Below, in pieces: positions 1 through 5,411 of a stretch of 12,900 nt of DNA. Source of the DNA: Rhodoferax sp. GTDB lineage: Bacteria > Pseudomonadota > Gammaproteobacteria > Burkholderiales > Burkholderiaceae_C. Position numbers and translations under genes: made by a program. Below the pieces are notes generated by a model that worked only from the letters and a program-made list of their open reading frames with translations, was not told the DNA's origin and ran no database searches. The stretch spans positions 1 to 12,900 of the forward strand of contig JARXAU010000218.1 of NCBI GenBank assembly GCA_029865675.1. The letters run 5' to 3'. Within the stretch, counting starts at the first letter, position 1; every line of letters starts with the position of its first letter.

Positions 1-4
1 TTTT

Positions 5-16
5 AAACCGCGGTTT
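5..16. promoter_or_regulatory. 12-bp perfect palindrome upstream of the truncated lysR copy
   Basis: AAACCGCGGTTT reads the same on both strands and ends 41 bp before the start codon of the lysR fragment. A symmetrical site here could have been an operator in the original lysR promoter. That role is inferred. The palindrome could also occur by chance, and the window edge hides what lies further upstream. Confidence 0.3.
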
Positions 17-57
17 GTGACCTGCCGGTCTGTTCATCCAAGCCATCAATTCAAGAC

Positions 58-194
58 ATGCAAAAGCGCTTTGACCAGCCCGCCATGGGCAATCTCATCA
101 CCTTCGAGGCGGCCGCGCGCACCGGCAGCTTTACCAAAGCCGCGCTGGAGCTTGCGGTGGGCCAACCGGCGGTAAGCCACGCCATTCGGGTGCT
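58..194 (+). repeat. Direct repeat, left copy (137 bp, about 96% identical to 1000-1136)
   Basis: This copy begins exactly at an ATG and covers the first 45 codons of lysR plus two bases. It aligns with 1000-1136 without gaps. The differences are codon 2 (CAA versus AAA) and five third-position changes (GCC/GCA, AAA/AAG, CTT/CTG, GCG/GCA, GTA/GTG). Sequence before the ATG and after position 194 is unrelated to the other copy. The two copies flank an 805-bp segment carrying the toxin-antitoxin pair. Confidence 0.92.
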
Positions 195-246
195 TGATGT
201 CCAAGCCACCCCAGACTGGGATCTGGCAGCGCAAGCGGCACTATGA
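58..246 (+). pseudogene. 5' fragment of a LysR-family regulator gene (duplicate of the intact copy)
   Basis: The first 46 codons encode most of a winged helix-turn-helix N-terminus (MGNLITFEAAARTGSFTKAA, then QPAVSHAIRVL). They match the start of the intact LysR gene at 1000 with 6 differences in 137 bp. After position 194 the similarity stops, the frame runs through unrelated sequence and a TGA ends it at 244-246. The product would be 62 residues with no effector-binding domain and an incomplete DNA-binding domain, so it is very probably non-functional. It marks the left side of a toxin-antitoxin insertion. It still has the ATG and upstream region that presumably belonged to the original gene. 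A short product that interferes with LysR dimers is conceivable but unsupported. Confidence 0.85.
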
Positions 247-280
247 GCGCTGGAAAACGCTTCTGCTGTGGTGTCATCAC

Positions 281-311
281 GATAAACTGAGTGCATTGAT
301 GTTTATCAATG
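281..311 (+). promoter_or_regulatory. Nested inverted repeats, probable operator of the fitAB-like operon
   Basis: CATTGAT (294-300) and ATCAATG (305-311) form a perfect inverted repeat around GTTT. The same GTTTATC (301-307) also pairs with GATAAAC (281-287). The sites end 12 bp before the preferred antitoxin start at 324 and overlap its ribosome binding region (GGAG, 311-314). Ribbon-helix-helix antitoxins, alone or with their PIN toxin, commonly bind such palindromes to repress their own operon. The repeats are visible in the sequence; the binding is inferred. Confidence 0.5.
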
Positions 312-323
312 GAGATATATCAA

Positions 324-581
324 ATGGCAAACCTGAATGTAAGAAACCTGCCCGACGAGGTGCATAGGGCCATCCGAATCCAAGCCGCCCACCATGGCCG
401 CAGCACCGAGGCGGAAATCCGCGACATCTTGGAGCGGGCGGCCAAGCCCGAGGGGCGCGTGAAACTTGGCTCGTTCCTGGCTGGCATCGCCCGCGAAGCT
501 GGCGGCCTGACCGATGAAGAACACGCCTTGTTTGAGAGCGCGCGCGTCAAGTCTGCAGCCCGTGCGGTGAGTTTCGAATGA
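324..581 (+). CDS. FitA-like ribbon-helix-helix antitoxin
   Basis: This 85-residue protein begins MANLNVRNLPDEVHRAIRIQ, the typical start of the Arc/FitA-type ribbon-helix-helix fold: a short beta strand followed by two helices, with HHGRSTEAEIRDIL as the second helix region. The C-terminal part, rich in Arg and Glu, would wrap the toxin and block its active site. I prefer the ATG at 324 over the in-frame ATG at 309 because GGAG (311-314) sits 9 bases before it and the MANLNVR start fits the family. The stop overlaps the toxin start (ATGA at 578-581), as expected for a translationally coupled toxin-antitoxin pair. It probably represses its own operon through the palindromes upstream. The family call is strong; the exact partner specificity is unknown. 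Confidence 0.88.
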   Translation: MANLNVRNLPDEVHRAIRIQAAHHGRSTEAEIRDILERAAKPEGRVKLGSFLAGIAREAGGLTDEEHALFESARVKSAARAVSFE

Positions 582-1003
582 TTCTGCTCGATACGAACGT
601 AATTTCGGAGCCGCAGCGCCGGGAACCCCATGCCCGCGTCCTTGAATGGCTCGACGCGCAAGCGCTAGAAACGCTCTACCTGTCCGCGATTACGGTAGCG
701 GAGCTGCGTGCAGGTATCGCGCTCCTACCTGCCGGAAAGCGCCGGGACAGCCTGCATGACAACTTGGAAAAACGCCTGCTGCCGATGTTCGCCAATCGGG
801 TGCTTTCGTTCGATATGGCTTGCACCAAAGCCTATGCCGAGCTGCTGGCCAAGTCCCGCGCTGCCGGCTTGGCGGTCGACACAGCCGATGCATTCATTTC
901 AGCCGTCGCACTCGCCAACGGCTTCGCTGTCGCCACCCGCGACACCCGTCCTTTTGAAGCTGCTGGGGTGAGCGTCATCAACCCTTGGGAAGCATCGCCA
1001 TGA
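578..1003 (+). CDS. FitB/VapC-type PIN-domain ribonuclease toxin
   Basis: This 141-residue PIN-domain protein starts MILLDTNVISEPQRREP, closely resembling the start of FitB proteins. The expected acidic metal-binding residues are present: D5 (LDTNVIS), E42 (VAELRAG), D101 and D104 (VDTADAFISAVA) and D122 (TRDTRPF). PIN toxins of this superfamily are Mg-dependent endoribonucleases, many cutting tRNA or rRNA, and are held inactive by the cognate antitoxin. The target of this one cannot be read from the sequence. It overlaps the antitoxin by 4 bp. Its stop codon in turn overlaps the ATG of the intact lysR (ATGA at 1000-1003), so all three genes probably share a transcript. Length and catalytic residues are normal, so it looks active. 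Confidence 0.9.
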   Translation: MILLDTNVISEPQRREPHARVLEWLDAQALETLYLSAITVAELRAGIALLPAGKRRDSLHDNLEKRLLPMFANRVLSFDMACTKAYAELLAKSRAAGLAVDTADAFISAVALANGFAVATRDTRPFEAAGVSVINPWEASP

Positions 1004-1136
1004 AAAAGCGCTTTGACCAGCCCGCCATGGGCAATCTCATCACCTTCGAGGCGGCAGCGCGCACCGGCAGCTTTACCAAGGCCGCGCTGGAGCTGGCAGT
1101 GGGCCAACCGGCGGTGAGCCACGCCATTCGGGTGCT
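1000..1136 (+). repeat. Direct repeat, right copy (137 bp)
   Basis: This is the second copy of the lysR 5' end, matching 58-194. It starts at the ATG that overlaps the toxin stop codon, so the junction between the toxin cassette and lysR falls exactly at the start codon. Here the reading frame continues into a full-length regulator. Confidence 0.92.
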
Positions 1137-1899
1137 GGAAGACGAGCTGGGCGTGGTGCTGTTTGACCGGCGCCACAAGGGCGTGGAGCTGACCGATGCC
1201 GGACGCTATTTGCTGGAGCAGGTAAGCCTGGGCCTCACACTCATGGACCAGGCCCTGCGCGAAGTGCGCAGCATGACGCCGGGCCACCAGGTCACGCTGG
1301 CGGTGTCCACCGCGACTGCCACCTGGTGGCTGATGCCGCGCATAGCGCGCTTCAAACAGCAGCACCCGGACATTGAGCTGCGCTGCATCACCACCGACAT
1401 CGACCTCGATCTGGAGCGCGAGCGCATTGACCTGGCCATCACCCTGGGCAGTGGCGACTTTGCCCAGCACGCACGCTGGCGTTTTGTGGATGAGGAGGTG
1501 TTTGCCGTCTGCAGCCCGGCGTTTTTGGCCACGAACCCCCAGTTGCAAACCCCGCAAGACCTGGCCAACAGCACCTTGCTGCACCTAGAAGAGCGCTACC
1601 GCCCGCGCGTGGACTGGTCGCTCTGGCTGGCGCGCTTTGGCGTGAGCGCTGCGCGCGCAGGCAAGGCGTTGACGTTTAACGACTATTCCATCGTGCTGCA
1701 AGCTGCGTTAGAGGGTCAAGGTTTGGCGCTGGGCTGGCGCCACATCGTGGAGCCGCTGATAGCCCAGGGCCGACTGGTGCGCCCCGTGCCCCAGAGCGTC
1801 AGCACCGACCAGCCCATGTACATCGTGGCGTCGCGCGCCGGGCGTGCGCGCAGCGACGTGATGGCTTTGAAGGACTGGCTGGTGACCGAGGCCGCTTAG
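1000..1899 (+). CDS. LysR-family transcriptional regulator (GcvA-like)
   Basis: This 299-residue protein has the usual LysR length and layout. A winged helix-turn-helix spans about residues 8-67 (FEAAARTGSFTKAALELAVG, then QPAVSHAIRVLEDELG and LFDRRHKGVELTDAG). A periplasmic-binding-protein-like effector domain follows from about residue 92. GLALGWRHIVEPLIAQGRLV near the C-terminus is typical of the GcvA-like branch. The ATG at 1000 is chosen because the truncated copy starts at the same codon; a TTG at 985 would only add five residues from the toxin tail. GGGA (987-990) lies 9 bases before the ATG. Target genes and ligand are unknown, and no divergent metabolic gene sits beside it. It is now the third gene of a toxin-antitoxin operon, which probably changed its control. 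Confidence 0.9.
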   Translation: MKKRFDQPAMGNLITFEAAARTGSFTKAALELAVGQPAVSHAIRVLEDELGVVLFDRRHKGVELTDAGRYLLEQVSLGLTLMDQALREVRSMTPGHQVTLAVSTATATWWLMPRIARFKQQHPDIELRCITTDIDLDLERERIDLAITLGSGDFAQHARWRFVDEEVFAVCSPAFLATNPQLQTPQDLANSTLLHLEERYRPRVDWSLWLARFGVSAARAGKALTFNDYSIVLQAALEGQGLALGWRHIVEPLIAQGRLVRPVPQSVSTDQPMYIVASRAGRARSDVMALKDWLVTEAA

Positions 1900-1908
1900 C
1901 GATAAGCG
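1893..1908 (+). other. Hairpin with GCGA tetraloop over the lysR stop codon
   Basis: CGCTTA and TAAGCG form a perfect 6-bp stem closed by GCGA, a GNRA-type tetraloop. The structure contains the TAG stop codon (1897-1899). No T-run follows, so it does not look like a standard intrinsic terminator. It may protect the 3' end of the transcript or may be coincidental. Confidence 0.35.
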
Positions 1909-2393
1909 CTCAGCTTTGACGTAGTTCGCGCCTGTGGCTTGTGGCTCAGACGCTACGGTGTTCACGCCGCGCACAAATGACGCAGGCGGTGAACGTAAGC
2001 AAGTTTTGCCGAGCACGTAGTAGTTTGGTCGCGTTCTGACGCACCCACTGCCCGCCGGCACCAAGCGCATTGGGCATCGATCCGTCCGACGGGTGGGACA
2101 GGCTGCAGGTGAAAGTACTCCTGCCATGCATGTAATGAGCGCCCATTGAGCCCTGAGCGGCAAACGTCAGACCGTGATCACCACGCCAGCGGCGATTTGA
2201 ATCGCTCATCCAAGATACCGAACGAACTTTCATCAAGGCGCGCAGTGCCCTTCATCAGGACAATTCATTCGCACGAACGCTGAGAGCAACCGCTTAAGTC
2301 CGCGTTTTGTGTAGCAGCAAAGCCTGCACAATGCACTGCCATTTTTCGTAATCTATGCGGGCATTTCCCGTTCCCTGTCTAAGGAGTAAATTC
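1900..2393. other. About 490 bp with no recognisable gene
   Basis: Open frames on the minus strand here (within 1708-2163 and 1946-2236) have compositions unlike a folded protein, lack convincing ribosome binding sites and match no family I recognise. One structure stands out: GTTCACGCC (1960-1968) can pair with GGCGGTGAAC (1985-1994) with a one-base bulge and a 16-base loop. Near the right end, TAATCT (2349-2354) with TGCACA (2325-2330) 18 bases upstream is a weak candidate promoter for the DUF427 gene. The stretch may be degraded gene or element sequence, but I cannot name its origin. Confidence 0.5.
2381..2386 (+). promoter_or_regulatory. Strong ribosome binding site of the DUF427 gene
   Basis: AAGGAG lies 7 bases before the ATG at 2394. 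It fixes the start there rather than at the in-frame ATG at 2355, which would add 13 residues and has no such site. Confidence 0.8.
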
Positions 2394-2672
2394 ATGAAAG
2401 CCGTTTGGAAAAACACCGTCATCGCCGAGAGCGACGACACCGTCATGGTCGAAGGCAACCACTACTTCCCCGAGTCCTCGCTCAAGCGTGAATACATCAG
2501 CTTTAGCAACCACAAGACCAGTTGCCCCTGGAAGGGCCAGGCCAGCTACTACTCCATCAACGTCCATGGCGACGTCAACCCGGACGCCGCCTGGTACTAC
2601 GCCGAGCCCAAAGACGCTGCTGCCAATATCAAAGGCCGGGTGGCGTTTTGGAAGGGCGTGCAGGTTAGCTAA
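2394..2672 (+). CDS. DUF427 domain-containing protein
   Basis: This 92-residue protein has the hallmarks of the DUF427 family: a single compact mostly-beta domain with VEGNHYFPESSLKREYI, then the conserved CPWKGQASYYSI block and a late AAWYY segment. The length equals that of a single-domain member. Members are widespread small cytoplasmic proteins; I know no firmly established biochemical function, so none is assigned. The start at 2394 is set by the AAGGAG before it. It appears to be transcribed alone: a candidate promoter lies about 40 bp upstream of the start, and a stem-loop followed by a T-rich stretch comes 44 bp after the stop. The next gene is convergent. Confidence 0.88.
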   Translation: MKAVWKNTVIAESDDTVMVEGNHYFPESSLKREYISFSNHKTSCPWKGQASYYSINVHGDVNPDAAWYYAEPKDAAANIKGRVAFWKGVQVS

Positions 2673-2716
2673 TCGGTAAGGCACGCTCCACCAGGCCTGC
2701 TGCCACAGTCGGCCAA

Positions 2717-2738
2717 GCTCGCGCCGAGCGATTTATTT
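2717..2738 (+). terminator. Probable intrinsic terminator after the DUF427 gene
   Basis: GCTCG (2717-2721) and CGAGC (2725-2729) form a 5-bp GC-rich stem with a three-base loop, followed by GATTTATTT. The T-rich tail is on the plus-strand side, so it fits the DUF427 transcript. The tail overlaps the last codons of the convergent tadG-like gene. The stem is short, hence moderate confidence. Confidence 0.5.
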
Positions 2739-4085
2739 ACTTAGGCGGAGAATTTCACTGGCGATAGTGGTGAAAGCGCTCGACAAGGCGCTTTCATCTT
2801 CGGCCCATATGTACAGTCCACTCGGTTGGTCTGCGTTGTAGCTATCTACGCCGTTGGCATTTGCAAGGCGTTGGAGGATATTACTCCCATACTCAGTGGC
2901 TCCATAAGAGCAGTAGTTAACTTCTAAACTGTTGATCCGGGCACCCAGGCCAATCGTATAAACTTTAATGGACTGATCCCGAGCAGTGTTCGCTACATTT
3001 TCTAGCATATTCCTTGATGCTTTGTTGACATTGCACTGGTTATTGGTATAGGGCGAACCGTTGAGCGTTCGACGATTGTTATAGCTCGCGAGCAAAATGT
3101 TCCCAACGCCAGTGACTGACATCCCGTTGATCGGTAATGTTGCTATGTTTGATGTAGTGGTGAGTTTGGTGTTGCTTTTATCATGTCGAAATACATCGGT
3201 GGCGCGTGCATTGGCACCTCCGCCCGCTTCCGAGTATAAATCGCCAGTAAGGTTCGAATTTCCATTTTTGAATACCGCGTTGACCATATTGGGCGCGCCA
3301 TCGCTAAAAAAAACAATCATGCGAAGGCTTGAGCGACTCGCAATGGGAATCCCATTAATCTCATTGAGTCCCAAGCGCATACCCTCTGCAGACGCAGTAG
3401 CACCGCCTAAACTCAATGCATTTATTTCTTTGATGACTTTAGAGCGATTGAAACCCCGAGAGCCGTTACTCGCAATCGGCACATCAACCACACCGCCGGA
3501 TGCGAAAGACACCAGCCCAACCCGGTCCCCGTTTGCACCGTCATTAAAGCGGTTCACAAATTCAATAGCAGCACGCTTTAAGGTGGGTAACGTCGTCGAT
3601 GAACTCGTGGGCGGGCCCAGCGAACCCGAAGTATCAATTACCAAAACAATGTCAAGGTCGCGCCTGATCGTCTGGCCGGTGGCGGCTACCGGTACGTCGG
3701 TAAACCCCAAAATTGACATAAAAGTCAAGGGCATGTTTGCGGAGCCTGATACATCGACTTGCCAGTAACCGTCGGGGTGATGAACGACGGTTACCACCGG
3801 TTCGGCTGGCGTGGCTCCAAGATAGAGTGTCGGAAAGTTTGCAAAATAATAGTTGGTTGCGGCTGATTTGGCGTTGCCTATGCGGATGGCGTCGCTTGCA
3901 CCGTCGGCCAAGGCTCTTGCTGCGGCGATGCCTGCCGCGTCAACCGCCGAGTTCAGTTTGGCTTTAACGCCATAGGCTCTGCCCGAATCGATCGATATGC
4001 CAACAAAGCCAATAAGCACAAGCAATAAGACGCCAACCAACACGGCAACTTGGCCGCTTTGACCCGATTTTTTACAAACTTGCAT
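2733..4085 (-). CDS. TadG-like pilus-associated protein with von Willebrand factor A domain
   Basis: This 450-residue protein has a short basic N-terminus (MQVCKKSGQSGQ) and one hydrophobic helix (about residues 13-32), as in TadG-type proteins of Tad/Flp pilus loci. A vWA domain follows at about 145-445 with an intact MIDAS metal site: D151-T-S153-G-S155, a Thr in GGAT (230) and D262 in FFSDGAP. It probably sits in the inner membrane with its vWA domain outside, where it could help pilus assembly or adhesion; that role is inferred from the family. AGGAG lies 4 bases before the ATG. C351 and C392 could form a disulfide. It is the last of three same-strand genes, 75 bp after the tadE/F-like gene. 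Base composition is lower in GC than its neighbours. Confidence 0.85.
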   Translation of the reverse strand: MQVCKKSGQSGQVAVLVGVLLLVLIGFVGISIDSGRAYGVKAKLNSAVDAAGIAAARALADGASDAIRIGNAKSAATNYYFANFPTLYLGATPAEPVVTVVHHPDGYWQVDVSGSANMPLTFMSILGFTDVPVAATGQTIRRDLDIVLVIDTSGSLGPPTSSSTTLPTLKRAAIEFVNRFNDGANGDRVGLVSFASGGVVDVPIASNGSRGFNRSKVIKEINALSLGGATASAEGMRLGLNEINGIPIASRSSLRMIVFFSDGAPNMVNAVFKNGNSNLTGDLYSEAGGGANARATDVFRHDKSNTKLTTTSNIATLPINGMSVTGVGNILLASYNNRRTLNGSPYTNNQCNVNKASRNMLENVANTARDQSIKVYTIGLGARINSLEVNYCSYGATEYGSNILQRLANANGVDSYNADQPSGLYIWAEDESALSSAFTTIASEILRLSK

Positions 4086-4099
4086 AAAGCTCCTGTCTG

Positions 4100-4143
4100 A
4101 CTTTCATGAAAGTGCGTAGCGCTCCGATCATGAAAGTTCTTTC
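4100..4143. repeat. 14-bp palindrome and 10-bp direct repeat in front of the tadG-like gene
   Basis: ACTTTCATGAAAGT (4100-4113) is a perfect palindrome. Its right part, TCATGAAAGT, recurs at 4128-4137, 24 bp away. The second copy forms another short inverted repeat, GAAAG-TT-CTTTC (4132-4143). All lie in the 75-bp gap between the tadE/F-like and tadG-like genes. They could be an operator for separate control of tadG, or an RNA structure that sets its level relative to the upstream genes. Confidence 0.6.
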
Positions 4144-4160
4144 GCCTTAATCAGCGCAAA

Positions 4161-4733
4161 TCACAGCAGGGTGTAAGTGTGCAGCTGTAGGTTTTCTTGA
4201 ATTAAATATCCGCTAAATGGCACGTATTCATAGCCCAGTTCTACATAATATACTTCGCTCCCTATGGCTAAGGGGAAGGGCAATACCACTGTCTTGCCGT
4301 TCACCGCGCCTGGGACGACGCAGCGACTGGCAGACCAGCTGGGGCACGCCCACAGCTTACTGGCCATGGTTAGATTTCCCTCAGAGGCTTGGGAGCGGTG
4401 TTGTGAATCTATAACCGACACAATCGTATTGTTGCCACCATCGACCCCTTTGATTTTGGATATGTACATGATTCCATGGTTTTTCATGTCCAGTGGCGAT
4501 GCAGTAAAAGTCAATACCGAGATAATGGTCGATGGTGCGACCAAGGTGCGTGAGGCAAGATTAGCACCCTCTCTGCTCATGTTTGCAATAATGTTGTTAC
4601 TCTGCAAAGCCCGGGAAAAATCAACGACGCCAATTACAAGTGTGAGCAGAATGGGTAGCATGAGCGCGAACTCTAGAGTGCTAATTCCTTGCATTTCCTT
4701 GCGCCGCTTACATTGGCTTGTTTTTAGACTCAT
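4161..4733 (-). CDS. TadE/TadF-like minor pseudopilin
   Basis: This 190-residue protein has a 17-residue basic leader (MSLKTSQCKRRKEMQG) followed by ISTLEFALMLPILLTLVIGV. That gives a type IV prepilin-like cleavage point after Gly with Glu at position 5 of the mature protein, then one long hydrophobic helix. TadE and TadF are cut by the prepilin peptidase of Tad loci and act as minor pseudopilins in the inner membrane. The rest of the protein is an extracytoplasmic domain of about 150 residues with one Cys pair (CPSWSASRC). The start overlaps the upstream gene by 4 bp (ATGA, 4730-4733), and GAGG (4741-4744) lies 7 bases before it, so the two genes are probably coupled. It cannot be assigned to TadE or TadF with certainty from sequence alone. 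Confidence 0.85.
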   Translation of the reverse strand: MSLKTSQCKRRKEMQGISTLEFALMLPILLTLVIGVVDFSRALQSNNIIANMSREGANLASRTLVAPSTIISVLTFTASPLDMKNHGIMYISKIKGVDGGNNTIVSVIDSQHRSQASEGNLTMASKLWACPSWSASRCVVPGAVNGKTVVLPFPLAIGSEVYYVELGYEYVPFSGYLIQENLQLHTYTLL

Positions 4734-5230
4734 TTGAAGGCCTCATTTTTCATCGTCGCGCTGACGGTGAAACCATACTTGCCATCGGTAAATAATGCGC
4801 GTATCGGTGGAGTTAATGGTGCGAGAGAGCACCCAATCGATATGACAATAATGTCATTTGCATTGAAACACGAGTTTTGTGGTGTAGGCGTAATGATTGG
4901 AGGAGTGTCGGTGCTGATGGTTGAAAAAACAATGACTGGGGAAACCCTTTGATAAAACCCCATGGACTGGTTTTTGATTTCTTCTATAGCCGCGTCGCAA
5001 CGGTCTTTTGCGTTACCGGTAGGGTTTGCGAAGAGATTCGATTGGCCAGTCACCGCATAGCGTGCGCCCTCCCGCACGGCATGCTGCATCGAAAGCGTGC
5101 CCCAGAAAAGGTAGCTAAAGTCGATAATTCCAAAAAGCAAAGTAAAAACCGTGACTGCTACCAAGGCGAACTCGACAGTAGCGGCCCCGAATGCTTTTAT
5201 GTGTGAGCGATTTTTTGGTTTGTTTTTCAT
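4730..5230 (-). CDS. TadE-like minor pseudopilin
   Basis: This 166-residue protein starts MKNKPKNRSHIKAFG, a basic leader ending in Gly, followed by AATVEFALVAVTVFTLLFGI. Cleavage after the Gly would leave Glu at position 5, as in TadE. A single membrane helix leads to REGARYAVTG, the signature that commonly follows it in TadE-like proteins, and then an extracytoplasmic domain with a Cys pair. The open frame runs up to 5641, but only the ATG at 5230 gives a normal prepilin leader, so that start is used. Its ribosome binding site is weak. It is the first of three genes (TadE-like, TadE/F-like, TadG-like) that probably form one transcription unit. No secretion ATPase, prepilin peptidase or major Flp pilin is visible in the window. 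Confidence 0.85.
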   Translation of the reverse strand: MKNKPKNRSHIKAFGAATVEFALVAVTVFTLLFGIIDFSYLFWGTLSMQHAVREGARYAVTGQSNLFANPTGNAKDRCDAAIEEIKNQSMGFYQRVSPVIVFSTISTDTPPIITPTPQNSCFNANDIIVISIGCSLAPLTPPIRALFTDGKYGFTVSATMKNEAFK

Positions 5231-5411
5231 AACACCACGATTGAAAATGCGACACCCCAGCCGTCTGTTTTTTTGAAGTTGTTTGACTTCTGGTTTTCTG
5301 TCCGCCCCGCGCGCAAGTCTGATGGAGACGCTGTTCGCCGTGCTGATCTTGCGCACAAGTCGGTTGAGTAACTGAGAATGCACTCCACCGAGTTCGCCCA
5401 GCCTCTGACCC

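Noticed and set aside
985..999. TTG start five codons upstream for LysR
   Set aside because: These codons belong to the end of the toxin gene; the duplicate copy of lysR starts at the equivalent of ATG 1000.
832..1584. Long minus-strand open frame (250 codons) across the toxin and lysR genes
   Set aside because: It lies antisense to two well-supported genes and is Gln/His/Arg-rich as expected of a shadow frame in GC-rich DNA.
1708..2236. Minus-strand open frames downstream of lysR
   Set aside because: No family resemblance, no ribosome binding site and partial overlap with lysR; composition does not look protein-like.
1900..2393. Integron attC site or CRISPR-like repeat array
   Set aside because: No paired core sites of the attC type and no regularly spaced repeats could be found.
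3097..3768. Plus-strand open frame of 223 codons opposite the tadG-like gene
   Set aside because: It is antisense to the vWA domain, whose MIDAS residues are intact on the other strand.
5265..5295. Hairpin GAAGT/ACTTC near T-runs as a terminator
   Set aside because: The T-run precedes the stem on the plus strand and becomes an A-run after it on the minus strand, so it fits a terminator in neither direction.
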